From assembly GCF_022603395.1 (NCBI RefSeq), contig NZ_JAIBKA010000008.1, forward strand, positions 62,001 to 126,000: a DNA stretch of 64,000 nucleotides, in the 5' to 3' direction. This stretch comes from Desulfoferrobacter suflitae (GTDB lineage: Bacteria > Desulfobacterota > Syntrophobacteria > Syntrophobacterales > Syntrophobacteraceae). The position numbers and the translations under genes were made by a program. Numbering within the stretch: position 1 is the first letter of the stretch; each line of letters opens with the position of its first letter. Below are positions 1-9,800 of this stretch, piece after piece. The notes under the pieces were generated by a model. The model made no database searches. It saw only the letters and a program-made list of their open reading frames with translations, and was not told the DNA's origin.

Positions 1-522
1 CTGCACCATTCGATGGAACGGCGTCACGGCCAGGGTCTTAAAATGACGAGCCGTTAGAGGCGACATAAACCGCGCGCAGGAGGTGCCGAGCAGGTCATTG
101 ACCGGTTTGGCGAACACCCCCTGCAGCTTTGCTCCCCATTCCAGGAAGATGTTGAAAAAGGCAGGACGTACAAGCAGCTGGCGAAAAATCGCTTGCTTTA
201 ACGGGTTCATTGCCATATAGCCCGCGAGAATGGCGCGCGCCTTAAGGAAAATGTCCATCACTTTGACCCCGCTGGGGCAGTTGGCGGCACAGGAGCCACA
301 CAGCAGGCAACGCATCAGACGCTCTTGCACTCCCTTGGGATCATCGAACATTTGCCCTACAAGACCATCCAGGAGTGCCAGCTTGCCTCTTGCCACATCG
401 GCTTCACGTCCGGTTTCCGCGTACAGCGGACATACCGCCTGACACATGCCGCAGCGCATGCAGGCCGTCAGCTGATCTTCGAGTTGCCCGACCAGCTCAG
501 CGAGACTTTTCATGTCGTACAT
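1..522 (-). CDS. GlcF-like (Fe-S) oxidoreductase subunit, N-terminal part (runs off the left edge)
   Basis: The reading frame starts at 522 and leaves the window at position 1, giving about 174 residues. Two ferredoxin-type motifs are visible: CMRCGMCQAVCP near residue 22 and CLLCGSCAANCPSG near residue 71. This spacing is typical of the iron-sulfur subunit of glycolate or D-lactate oxidases (GlcF/LldF type), which pass electrons from a FAD subunit to membrane carriers. The C-terminal CCG domains that would settle the family lie outside the window. ATG 522 has GGAGAG upstream on the minus strand; a second ATG at 513 is in frame. The FAD partner (GlcD) is not visible, so the substrate is unknown. 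Confidence 0.75.
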   Translation of the reverse strand, partial: MYDMKSLAELVGQLEDQLTACMRCGMCQAVCPLYAETGREADVARGKLALLDGLVGQMFDDPKGVQERLMRCLLCGSCAANCPSGVKVMDIFLKARAILAGYMAMNPLKQAIFRQLLVRPAFFNIFLEWGAKLQGVFAKPVNDLLGTSCARFMSPLTARHFKTLAVTPFHRMVQ

Positions 523-623
523 GGCCGCTCTCCAAAGAGGAGGGTTGCATGCGGGTTACCGCCGGGCACAGGCCCGGCGGTCTGCGACCCTTGGATAACG
601 GGCCGCTTGCTCGCCCCCCACCT

Positions 624-665
624 CACTCCGAGTCTCTCTCCCGCGAGGGGAGGAGAGAGGGAGTG
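624..665. repeat. Imperfect inverted repeat between glcF-like gene and M1 peptidase
   Basis: Arms starting CACTCC (624) and ending GGAGTG (660-665) enclose a C/T-rich then G/A-rich stretch that can fold into one hairpin around CGCGAG. It lies about 120 bp downstream of the minus-strand M1 peptidase gene and could end its transcript. It also resembles the dispersed GC-rich palindromes common between genes in proteobacteria. There is no clear T-run, so terminator function is uncertain. Confidence 0.35.
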
Positions 666-783
666 TGCCCCGAGAAGCGCGGGGCCATGTATGGGTAATT
701 GGAAGCTCCAGGGTGAGGGAGCTGAAAACCTCGTTATAGTACTCGACGATTTCAAGGGCGGCGGTCGGCAGTGAACGCTCCCA

Positions 784-3453
784 TTATGCATTATCGTCAC
801 CCAGATACGCCCGGGCTTGTCCGTGTATGGTCGGGTTCTCTTCGGGTGAAATGTGACGCACTATTCTTTCCAGGCATGCGGTTGTCCTGGAGCGCAATTC
901 CTGTTTCAGCTTCTTCACGTGCTGGAAAGTGTTCAACAGCCTGCTCGCGGTCGTCGTATTGACAGGTGACAGCTCGATGACCGTATCGGCAACCCATTCG
1001 ATGCCTCTATCGCTCCACACCATTTTGTTGTTGGCTGCCATGGGCAGAAACAATGCCCGACACCACGTGGGCTGCTTGATGTCAAAAGTGGGCCGCTGCT
1101 TTTCCTGCTCGATCATTTCGAAAACATCCGCACACGTCCCGCTGGAAACAATGCGCAAATAATTCGCATAGCCGCTCAGATGGGGGTGCCATTGCTGATA
1201 GGCCTGTTCCAGCAGTTCACGACGTTGCCGAGCGGAGCTGCGATTGAGCGCGGTCAGTGCGGCTACCCGGTCGGTCGCAGTGGTGGCCGATCGATAGTGA
1301 TCCAGTATCAACCGGTGGCTGTCCTCGTCATCCTTAACGGCAAGCAGATCCAGCAGCACATTTTTCAAGAGGCGCTGTTCGATTCCTTCTTTCGGGGAAC
1401 CGCCGCCGGCACTCGAATACGTGTCGAGTTGTGCAAACTGTGAGCAGAGCTCTTCCCTGAAGGCGTCCGTGACCGCCCGCATGAGTTGTTCGCGAGCCAC
1501 CACAAGCTCCTGATACCAGGTGGCATAAGCGCGGTCCATGGGCTGTTCATCGATGCGCAGAAAATAGGCTTTGAGCGCTGCCGGCAAGGCTGCATCCTTG
1601 AGAATGTCCCGGTAAAGATCCAGCCAGGCGCCATCGATGGCGGCATTGGCATCGTGCAGCAGGCGGATGCGTTGCATATCCGTCAATTGCCGCACGGCAT
1701 CCACCCGGTTGTAGTGATTGGGATCGAGTCGAGCCTGTAGTGTCAGCATTTCACTGCCGGCAGTGGCATTGTGAAGCGTCCCGTAAAACGAATAATCCCT
1801 GCCGATTGACGCAAAGGCAGGAGGTTCTGAAATGTTTTTGAGCGTTAACCGGGCGTCTCGCTCCCGTAACTGAAAAACCTGAGGAGTTCCCTCGATATCG
1901 CGGCCGTTTTGATCCACCAGCGCCAGTTGAATGGGAATGTGAAACGGCTCCCGCCCTTCAACTGCCTGCTGCTGAAAATCCATCATGAAGGATCGGTTGT
2001 CCGGGTCGTAGACGCTTTGTACGTGGACCTTGGGATAACCCATGCGATACAGCCAACCTCGCTTGAACTGTTCTAGGGAAACGCCCGACACTTCCTCGAA
2101 GCACTCGAAGAATTGATGCGTGTTGGCATTGCCGTTGTGGTAGCGGTCGAAATAGAGGGTTTTGCCGGCTTTGAATGTGTCCGGCCCCAGAATCAGCTTC
2201 AACATGCGAATCACTTCGGCAGCTTTGACGTAGGTGACACCGTCAATCAACTCATCGGGATTGTTGAAGCCTTCCCGTACAATCCTGCCCGCATGGCCGC
2301 CATCTTCAATGGCCAGGGGGCCGAGCAGAGGATTGCGAATACTGTCAACCTGGTACAAACGGATGAAGGTGGGATCGAAAACATCCGCCATGAACTGGCG
2401 TTCGACGTCGACCGTATAGGCCTCATTGAGCCAGACATCAAAAGGTGTCTCCATGGTGGTCTCACTGCCGCATTGATTGTGTTCGAACTCATGCACAATA
2501 ACGGCATGAGCATAGAGCAAAAGATGGTCGAGAGTATGCTCATCCACCAGGGCGGCATCCGTTACGATGGTCGTATTCCCAACGTTTTCCATGCCTCCGA
2601 AGTTGGATTTGTTCATGGTGATGGTGCGATACGCGTCTGCCTTGTACTGGTAATCCTGAGTCTTCGCTATCCAGAGGATCGCTTCCTTGAGTATTTCCAT
2701 TGGAATGCGCGCCCCTTCCGATCGTCCCGGAGGAACCAGGTATTCAAGCCGCACGCATTGCCCCGATTCATAGGTGACCTGATCAACTAGCCCGTCCCAG
2801 GTGCCCACGCAAACCAGAAACAGATAGGGGGCCATGGGTATCGGGTTGTCATAGCGAATCAGTTGCCGTGCTGGATCATCGCTCTTGACTACCGGTTTCC
2901 CGGCGGGATTCAGGGTGCGGTCTATATTGCCGTTGCTGATGAGATGAGTGTAGCGGACATCTGCTTCCAGGGTGGTGGTCATGGTGCACTTGGCGCGACA
3001 GTCGTCGAATATTGGCATGATGCGCTGGAAGCCCCACTGCTGACACTGGGACATGTATTGTTGCGGGGCTCCCGGCGGCGTCGCATCCTGGTAAATGCCC
3101 TCGAGGATATGATCGGAGGGAAAGCACTGCGTGACGGTGCGAATGCAGAATGTTTCCCCCTTCCCCACGCGTTGCTTCAGCTTCACCGTGAGCCTGTTGT
3201 TTTCCTTAATGTAATCGTAATCCAAGCGTTGGAGAGGAGTACAGTCTTCCGGCGAACACCAATCGATCTGCAATATTTTCAAATCGTTGGCATCCAGCTG
3301 AAGTTCGCTCAAATCCTGTTTTGCTCTCATTATTAAACAGTTCGTGGCTTCAACCCGATCACCCAGAAAGTTCAGGTAAATGTTGAGATGCTTGAGGTCC
3401 ACAACCAGTTCACCAAAATCCTCTCGCCTGTACTTGTAGCGCCTTTCTTCCAT
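784..3453 (-). CDS. M1-family zinc metallopeptidase (aminopeptidase N-like)
   Basis: The 889-residue protein carries the M1 signature in order: GGMEN at 286-290 (the GAMEN substrate-binding loop), the zinc motif HEFEH at 321-325, and the third zinc ligand in WLNEAYT (Glu344). M1 enzymes remove N-terminal residues from peptides, and the length fits bacterial PepN-type enzymes (about 870-890). No signal peptide is seen, so it is probably cytosolic. The start at 3453 follows GGAAGCG on the minus strand. The C-terminal 350 residues are rich in helices, as in the M1 ARM-like domain. Alanyl aminopeptidase is the likely name, but specificity cannot be read from sequence. Confidence 0.9.
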   Translation of the reverse strand: MEERRYKYRREDFGELVVDLKHLNIYLNFLGDRVEATNCLIMRAKQDLSELQLDANDLKILQIDWCSPEDCTPLQRLDYDYIKENNRLTVKLKQRVGKGETFCIRTVTQCFPSDHILEGIYQDATPPGAPQQYMSQCQQWGFQRIMPIFDDCRAKCTMTTTLEADVRYTHLISNGNIDRTLNPAGKPVVKSDDPARQLIRYDNPIPMAPYLFLVCVGTWDGLVDQVTYESGQCVRLEYLVPPGRSEGARIPMEILKEAILWIAKTQDYQYKADAYRTITMNKSNFGGMENVGNTTIVTDAALVDEHTLDHLLLYAHAVIVHEFEHNQCGSETTMETPFDVWLNEAYTVDVERQFMADVFDPTFIRLYQVDSIRNPLLGPLAIEDGGHAGRIVREGFNNPDELIDGVTYVKAAEVIRMLKLILGPDTFKAGKTLYFDRYHNGNANTHQFFECFEEVSGVSLEQFKRGWLYRMGYPKVHVQSVYDPDNRSFMMDFQQQAVEGREPFHIPIQLALVDQNGRDIEGTPQVFQLRERDARLTLKNISEPPAFASIGRDYSFYGTLHNATAGSEMLTLQARLDPNHYNRVDAVRQLTDMQRIRLLHDANAAIDGAWLDLYRDILKDAALPAALKAYFLRIDEQPMDRAYATWYQELVVAREQLMRAVTDAFREELCSQFAQLDTYSSAGGGSPKEGIEQRLLKNVLLDLLAVKDDEDSHRLILDHYRSATTATDRVAALTALNRSSARQRRELLEQAYQQWHPHLSGYANYLRIVSSGTCADVFEMIEQEKQRPTFDIKQPTWCRALFLPMAANNKMVWSDRGIEWVADTVIELSPVNTTTASRLLNTFQHVKKLKQELRSRTTACLERIVRHISPEENPTIHGQARAYLGDDNA

Positions 3454-3608
3454 AATCGCTTCCGCGTCCTTCCCGGCGGCGTATCGAGCCTGTTCAACCG
3501 CCGTTTCATGGCTTTCTTCGGCCCCGGGTGCGGGTCAGCTTTCGGGGCGGCAGTGAGCAGCGCAATTCTCCAATTGCGGGCTGCGAACGGTACCTTCGTT
3601 TCCCTGTG

Positions 3609-4562
3609 TCAGCGCCCGGCGCGCCGCCGGCTGCTGTAACAGGGTTCCAGACCCGCCATGACTCTCGCCAACCGAGGCCCACTTTTCATGACTTGCCCGG
3701 GTAGAGTAAATCCGACGACTTTCTCGAGCTCCACGGCGGCCTGAATGATTTTTTCCAAATCGATACCGGTCTCCACCCCCATGTCCTCCAGCATGAACAC
3801 CACGTCTTCCGTAGCAAGATTTCCGGCCGCCAGCGGCACATTGGGACACCCCCCAATGCCGCCCAGAGCGGTGTCGAATGAGCGAGCCCCGGCCAGCAAC
3901 CCGGCCAGCAGGTTGGCCATAGCCGTCCCGCGATTGTTGTGCAGGTGTAAAGTGAACCTGCATCCCGGAAATCCATGAATGAAAGTCCGCACCATGCCAT
4001 CGATTCGCCTGGGCGAGGCCATGCCCGTCGTATCGGCCAATATCACAGAGGAGGCGCCGCGCTCATAAAATTCCTGCACCAGACTCGAGACATCCCCTTC
4101 AGGGACGTCGCCCTGATACGGACACCCAAAGGCAACGGCAATGGCCCCGTTCACCACAACCCCATTTTCCCTGGCCACCGGGAATATCGCGTCCAGATTT
4201 TTTACAGATTGGGCGATGCTGCAGCGCACATTGGCACGATTGTGCGCCTCCGAAGCGGATATGACCATCACCAGCTGGTCGACGCCTGCCGCAACGGCAT
4301 CCTGTGCCCCCCTCAAGTTGGCAACCAAGGCGGCCCGCACAATATCCTGGCGCGGCAAGCGAGACATCAGTTCCGCTGCATCCTTGAGCTGCGGAACGGC
4401 CTTCGGACTGACAAAAGAGGTGGCCTCGATCTCCTTCACCCCGGCCCGCACCAGGAGATCGATGATGTGCAGCTTGTGGTCGGTGGGGATGAATCCCGCC
4501 AGCGATTGAAAGCCATCGCGCGGCGAGACTTCGCGTATGTCGATTTTATCAGGTGTATGCAT
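3609..4562 (-). CDS. Hydroxymethylglutaryl-CoA lyase-like protein
   Basis: The 317-residue protein belongs to the HMGL-like TIM-barrel family. It has REVSPRDGFQ near the N-terminus (the PRDG metal and catalytic loop), HLHNNRGTAMAN (HxH metal ligands) and GGIGGCPNVPLAAGN, which carries the active-site loop cysteine. The family cleaves HMG-CoA to acetyl-CoA and acetoacetate in leucine breakdown, but close relatives act on other acyl-CoA lyase substrates. It sits upstream of the M1 peptidase on the same strand with a 155-bp gap, so co-transcription is possible. No acyl-CoA partner gene is next to it, so the exact substrate is inferred. Confidence 0.85.
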   Translation of the reverse strand: MHTPDKIDIREVSPRDGFQSLAGFIPTDHKLHIIDLLVRAGVKEIEATSFVSPKAVPQLKDAAELMSRLPRQDIVRAALVANLRGAQDAVAAGVDQLVMVISASEAHNRANVRCSIAQSVKNLDAIFPVARENGVVVNGAIAVAFGCPYQGDVPEGDVSSLVQEFYERGASSVILADTTGMASPRRIDGMVRTFIHGFPGCRFTLHLHNNRGTAMANLLAGLLAGARSFDTALGGIGGCPNVPLAAGNLATEDVVFMLEDMGVETGIDLEKIIQAAVELEKVVGFTLPGQVMKSGPRLARVMAGLEPCYSSRRRAGR

Positions 4563-4911
4563 TGGTCAAAATCCCACTCCAAAACCCGCTGCAACAAGCC
4601 GTGCTGCCGGTCTGCGCGCCGGTCTTGCTCCCTCCTCCGATCAGCTCAAGCCCAAATGCGGCCATGAGTGGCTGACTGGCCAAGTGGCTGAGCTCGGATC
4701 ACAATATTTCATTTTAGTGTACATGCCGGCTATTTCAATATTTAAGTTGAGATCTTATGTTAAGCACCGTGGGTAAGAAAAGGTCTTCGGCTTTACAAGA
4801 CTGGATTGAAGCACGAAACCCAGCAAGACCGCTGTTGAGTTTCGGCACGCGAGCCGTTTGCTTCAACTCAACCGGACCGATTATCCCGGAAGCTGTAGAA
4901 AGGAGAGCGTC
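4563..4911. other. Intergenic region, divergent spacer
   Basis: About 350 bp separate the minus-strand lyase from the plus-strand lipoprotein gene. It must hold divergent promoters, but no convincing -35/-10 pair is visible. An 8-bp inverted repeat (GTTGAGTT at 4834-4841, AACTCAAC at 4865-4872) lies just before the lipoprotein ribosome binding site. No convincing gene is seen. Confidence 0.5.
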
Positions 4912-5067
4912 ATGAAAAGAGTTGTTGTAATGTCACTTTTACTCATGCTTGCATTGGCGGCTGTGTCCGGCTGTGCCGCCACTCGCAACGATACGGCGGA
5001 ACCGTCCCAGCCCCAGGGTGAAATGCGGCCGACTGGTGAAGGCGGATGGGAGAACCCGAACATCTAG
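4912..5067 (+). CDS. Small predicted lipoprotein (51 aa)
   Basis: The reading frame begins at ATG 4912 after a good AGGAGAG site. The product starts MKRVVVMSLLLMLALAAV and continues to the lipobox VSGC (Cys at residue 20), followed by a short hydrophilic tail rich in Asn, Glu, Pro and Gly. Signal peptidase II processing would leave about 32 residues anchored by lipid. Tiny lipoproteins of this kind are common in deltaproteobacteria and their roles are mostly unknown. It could resemble entericidin or murein-associated lipoproteins only in size. Confidence 0.7.
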   Translation: MKRVVVMSLLLMLALAAVSGCAATRNDTAEPSQPQGEMRPTGEGGWENPNI

Positions 5068-5073
5068 CTCGGG

Positions 5074-5106
5074 ACAAAAAAAGCCGGAGCTTTTTACACT
5101 CCGGCT
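5074..5106 (-). terminator. Rho-independent terminator of the cold-shock gene
   Basis: AGCCGGAG (5082-5089) pairs with CTCCGGCT (5099-5106). On the minus strand the stem is followed by seven T residues (plus-strand A-run at 5075-5081), which places it as the terminator for the minus-strand csp gene ending at 5140. It may also stop the small lipoprotein transcript in the other direction, but without a T-run there. Confidence 0.8.
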
Positions 5107-5139
5107 ATCAATTTCCAAATAATGTGAGAACTGTTTTGC

Positions 5140-5340
5140 TTACAGCTTTACCACATTAGTGGCCTGGGGCCCTTTGGCGCCCTTTTCCTCGGTAAAGCTC
5201 ACACGCTGCCCTTCGCTCAGTGATTTGAATCCTTCACCCTGGATGGCTGAGTGGTGAACAAACACATCGTGGCCACTGTCGGACTCGATAAAACCATAAC
5301 CCTTACTGTCATTGAACCATTTTACTTGACCTTCCGCCAT
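5140..5340 (-). CDS. Cold-shock domain protein (CspA family)
   Basis: The 66-residue protein starts [18 protein letters not shown] and contains both RNA-binding motifs of the family: RNP1 as KGYGFIE and RNP2 as VFVHHSAI. CspA-type proteins bind single-stranded RNA and DNA and loosen RNA structure. The length matches the family. The start at 5340 is preferred over an upstream in-frame codon because AAGGAAGGA lies nine bases before it and the family begins here. It is a single-gene unit with its own terminator. Confidence 0.95.
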   Translation of the reverse strand: MAEGQVKWFNDSKGYGFIESDSGHDVFVHHSAIQGEGFKSLSEGQRVSFTEEKGAKGPQATNVVKL

Positions 5341-5736
5341 TTGCTTAAATCCTTCCTTGTAAATTAGTATTTTCTTCACTGCTTTTTTGGTACGGTGCTC
5401 GAGCTATCCTGAAACCGTACCATTCTATGGCGAAAGACCGATTTCCTGCATAACTCACAATGTCGTACTCAACCAGCATGGGCGTACTATAACCGATGAA
5501 CTAAAAAAAGAAAGCAAAATTCGTTTCAGCCGACCATTTTTTTATTTCCCCCTCAGGGAGCACGCCGTCATTCGCCTTCCAGCTGCAATCCAACCCCCTC
5601 TACTTTCCTGCCAGGATATTGGAGATACCACTCAATTGTTTTGATTGCTCTCGCAGCTCTGTCTGCGATATCCTTCGCAATCATCCAACATGACCGGGAC
5701 AAATTCATTTTCACCAGGGAAGGGAGAAGAACACCG
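5341..5736. other. Intergenic region with an inverted repeat upstream of csp
   Basis: This region holds the divergent start regions of csp and the DUF1269 gene. GGTACGGT (5389-5396) and ACCGTACC (5414-5421) form an 8-bp inverted repeat about 50-80 bases upstream of the csp start. It could be a structured part of a long csp leader or an operator. I see no convincing gene here: a plus-strand frame at 5387-5644 has no family features. Confidence 0.4.
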
Positions 5737-6639
5737 ATGAGAAATTTTACAGATTATGCTTCGCATGCCCTCGGGCTCAGAATCCCTCAAGACTATGCCG
5801 GTTTTATGGAAACACACGGGAAAAAACTATCGGATGATCCCGTTCACAAGGCAAGCTGGATCGGTGGCCTGGGAACCGCTGATTTTGTCATCGGGACAAC
5901 TTTGGCCTTCCGGTCCAGCATGTCCAATTTACCCAAAGACTTCCTGGTGATCGGCTATATCGGCAGCAAAACCATCATCGTCAACAAAACATATGAAGAA
6001 ATAGACGAATACCTCGTGCTGAATGCCAGAGACGGGAGCCTGCTGTCCATCGATTCCATGGGCGCCACCCAAAAAATCGCCGCCGGTTTTGCGGAATGGA
6101 TTACTCCGGACCTGTTGAGGGCGTCCTTGAGGGAAAAGTACTCGAGTAACCTCACGGTCGTGGTATTCGACCAGGAACCGATGGCTGAAGAGGCGCGACA
6201 AAAGCTGATCGGTCTTCAACGGGAGGGTTATATCGAGTTGGAAGACGCTGTAGTGGTGAGCAAAGACCCGAACGGAACGGCACACTACCGCCAGACACAC
6301 AGACCGGCACGCAAGGGAGGTCTTGCCGGGAGCATCACGGGGCTCATCGTTGGCAGCATTTTCTTCGCCCCCATGCTCGGAGCCGCTTTCGGAGCGGCTG
6401 CCGGAGCCGTCTCCGCCGCTCTCACCGACACCGGAATCGACGATCGATTCATCCAAGAATTATCGCAAAAGTTTGGACCGGGCTGCTCTGCTTTGTTCAC
6501 CCTGGTGCGCAAAGCCGATCTGGATAAAGTCGCAGAAGCCTTTCTCGGCTTTGGCGGTAAAGTGTTGGTAAACTCGGTCAGTCGAGAACGAGAGGCCGCC
6601 ATGCAAAAGCTTCTCGATACGACGAAAACAGATGCTTAA
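5737..6639 (+). CDS. DUF1269 membrane-associated protein with SMI1/KNR4-like N-terminal domain
   Basis: The start at ATG 5737 follows AGGGAGAAG and gives 300 residues. The C-terminal part (about 155-295) is a DUF1269 domain: ELEDAVVVSKDPNGTAH, then a Gly/Ala-rich stretch that could enter the membrane (GLIVGSIFFAPMLGAAFGAA), then TDTGIDDRFIQEL and SALFTLVRKADLDKV. The N-terminal part (IPQDYAGFMETHG, later NLPKDFLVIGYIG) looks like a SUKH/SMI1-KNR4 domain, a fold often found in immunity or peptidoglycan-linked proteins. DUF1269 has no assigned function. The combination is unusual, and the SUKH call is by eye. Confidence 0.65.
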   Translation: MRNFTDYASHALGLRIPQDYAGFMETHGKKLSDDPVHKASWIGGLGTADFVIGTTLAFRSSMSNLPKDFLVIGYIGSKTIIVNKTYEEIDEYLVLNARDGSLLSIDSMGATQKIAAGFAEWITPDLLRASLREKYSSNLTVVVFDQEPMAEEARQKLIGLQREGYIELEDAVVVSKDPNGTAHYRQTHRPARKGGLAGSITGLIVGSIFFAPMLGAAFGAAAGAVSAALTDTGIDDRFIQELSQKFGPGCSALFTLVRKADLDKVAEAFLGFGGKVLVNSVSREREAAMQKLLDTTKTDA

Positions 6640-6855
6640 CACAGACTTGAATGGAAACATTGCCTCAAGCAACGAAATGTGAAAAACTGCCAACAAACCA
6701 CACCAAAGGGGTCGGTTTGCGGCCACTGGAGACAATCCGGGGGTTTTCGCAAAGGTCGTTATGATGCCACCCGGCGGGAGTGATCGCGCGGAGGTCGACA
6801 CCATGAATGTGCAAGGGGCAAAGTCGCCCTTCTGCAGAAAATGGGGAGAACGGCT

Positions 6856-9800
6856 ATGGCAAACATATCATTCACCGGGAAAGCCTTGAGCCAAAGATAC
6901 CTCATTCCCCTTTACCTGATCCTGATCGCGGCGGGCCTCGTCGGGAATTACTTTGCCTTGTCCATTCTCAATGCACACTTCATCTTCGGCAGCATCTTTG
7001 CCCTGCTGGCGTTGCAAATGTTCGGCTGGAGGTGGGGCGTGGTGGCGGGCGCACTCATTTCCAGCTGCACCTATGTGACCTGGAACCACCCCTGGGGGAT
7101 CCTCACCATGACCATGGAAGTGGCGGTGGTGGGCTGGCTCATCACGTGGCCCAAGTTATCGCTGGTCATGGCCGACGGTCTCTACTGGATATTCATCGGC
7201 ATCCCCCTCGGATATTTCTTTATGCAGGAAATTTCCAATTTCCCTGCGAGCAATGCCCTGTTTCTCATGACCAAGCAGGGCATCAACGGTATCGCCAATG
7301 CCTTGGCGGCTCGGCTGATTTTCACGACAGCGGCATTTCGCTGCAACGCCCAACCCATTTCATTCCGCGAAATTATTTCCAACCTGATGATATTTTTTGT
7401 CCTGTGTCCCTCTTTGATTCTCCTGGCGATAGCTGGGAAAGCCGATCTGGCCGAAACCGAGCGGCGCATTCGAGAATCTCTTGTCAATAACAGTTTACAA
7501 GTCACGGACAACCTGCACAACTGGCTGGAGGACAGGCAACAGGTGGTTGTACAACTGGCGCAAAAGGCCGCCACGCTTCCACCGCAACAGATGCAGCCAT
7601 ACCTTGAGCAGGTGCGCAGTGCTGATAAGAATTTCCTGCGCATTGGACTGCTTGACAAGCATGCAACGGTTGTCGCCTTCTCCCCGCCGAACGATGAACT
7701 CGGCCGGCCGATGCTTGGCCGAAGCTATGCCGACCGCTCTTATCTAGCGGCCCTCAAACAAGTCCTCAAACCCATGCTGTCGGAAGTGTTTGCAGCCAGA
7801 TTCGGTCGACCTGAACCGATTGCCATCATGCTGGCCCCCGTGCTTATTCAGGGAGGATTCAACGGCTACCTCTCCGGTGTCCTGAACCTGGAGCGAATCC
7901 ATAGGATTTTACAGAACAGCTCCTCCGGGCTGGGTACTCGCTACACGCTGCTGGACCGAAACGGCCATGTGATCGTGACCAACCGGGACGACCAAAAGCC
8001 CCTCATGCCATTCTCGCGCGGCACGGGATCGGTCAACGCAATTTCGCAGAGTATCTTGCAGTGGGTTCCCCAGCTGCCTCGCAATACCTCGACCATCGAA
8101 CTCTGGGGCAAATCCGTCTATCTGGTCCAATCCAACGTCGGCAAGCTGGCGGAATGGAAGCTGATCCTGGAAGATCCGGCGGCACCCTATCAAAAAAAGT
8201 TGTATGACCGCTACACGAGCGGCTTCATCATGCTCTTCGCAATTGTCGTGACGGCGCTGGTGCTGGCTGAATTTTTGGGCCGCTGCGTGGTGAAACCCGT
8301 ACAGGAGCTTGGCAAGATCACTCACAACCTGCCCGCCAGGGTCGAGTCCGGCAGCCCCATCGACTGGCCTGCCGGTTCGATCCTCGAAACCAGTCAGCTG
8401 GTAGACAATTTCAAAGCCATGGCGGATTCACTGACGGCCAAATTTGTCGAAAACCGGCAGATGAATGAACAGCTCGAACAGCGGGTCGCCGAAAGAACTG
8501 AGGAACTGCGCAGGAGCCGGGAATTTCTTGACAATATCGTGGAAAACATACCGGCAATGATTTTCATGAAGGATGCCGCGCAGCTTCGTTTTGTGAAGTT
8601 CAACCGGGCGGGCGAGGAACTGCTCGGATATTCGCGGGAAGAGCTGCTGGGGAAGTGCGATTACGATTTTTTTCCCAGAGAGCAGGCGGATTTTTTTGTC
8701 GGAAAGGACCGGGAGGCGCTGTCCCAGCGGGGAGTGATCGAGGTGTCGGAAGAGCCCACCCTGACCCGCCACCAGGGCATTCGCATTCTGCGCACCAAAA
8801 AGATTCCGCTGTTGGACAAACAGGGAAAGCCGGAGTACCTGCTCGGAATAGCGGAAGACATCACCGAGCGCAAACGCATGGAGGCGCACAGCCGTCAGCT
8901 TCTGGGAGTCATCGAGAAAAGCCTCAATGAAATTTACATATTTGACTCACAATCCTTAAAATTCCGCTATGTTAACCATGGAGCTCTGAAGAATCTGCAA
9001 TACACGCTGGAGGAAATCAAGCAACTCACCCCCCTTGATCTCAAGCCGGAATTCACCGAACAGACTTTTCGCGCTGCGATCCAACCGTTACTGGACAACC
9101 TGCAGCAATCGCTCACCCTTGAAACGGTTCACCGTCGCGCCGATGGCAGCCTGTACCCTGTGGAGGTGTGCCTGCAGCTGATTGATGCCGACGGAGACCG
9201 CGTTTTCCTGGCCGTCATGTTCGACATCACCGAACGCAGGCGCGCCGAGGAAGAGCGTGAGAAGCTCAAGGAGCAGCTGATCCAGGCCCAGAAGATAGAG
9301 TCGATTGGGCGGCTGGCCGGGGGTGTGGCCCACGATTACAATAATATGCTGGGGGTGATCATCGGCTACGGCGAGTTGGCCCTCAGCAAGGTCTCACCGG
9401 ACGATCCGCTGCAGGAAGACCTTGAAGAAATCCTCAAGGCAGCCAAACGTTCCGCACAAGTCACCCGGCAGTTGCTGGCCTTTGCCCGCAAGCAGACTAT
9501 TGCCCCGAAATTGCTTGATTTGAACGAAACCGTGGAAAAGATGCTCAAAATGCTGCGCCGGCTCATCGGCGAGGATATAGACCTGGCCTGGCTGCCCGGT
9601 TCAAGGCTGTGGCCGGTCAAGATGGACCACTCACAAATTGATCAGATCCTGGCCAATCTATGCGTCAACTCCCGGGATGCCATCGCCGGTGTCGGCAAGA
9701 TCACCATCGAAACGCGCAATGCCGTCTTCGATGAACATTACTGCGCCGAACACGCCGAGTGCACTCCCGGGAAATACGTCATGATGGCCGTAAGCGACAA

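Noticed and set aside
5387-5644. 85-codon plus-strand frame before the DUF1269 gene
   Set aside because: No ribosome site or family features, and it lies in the likely promoter/leader region.
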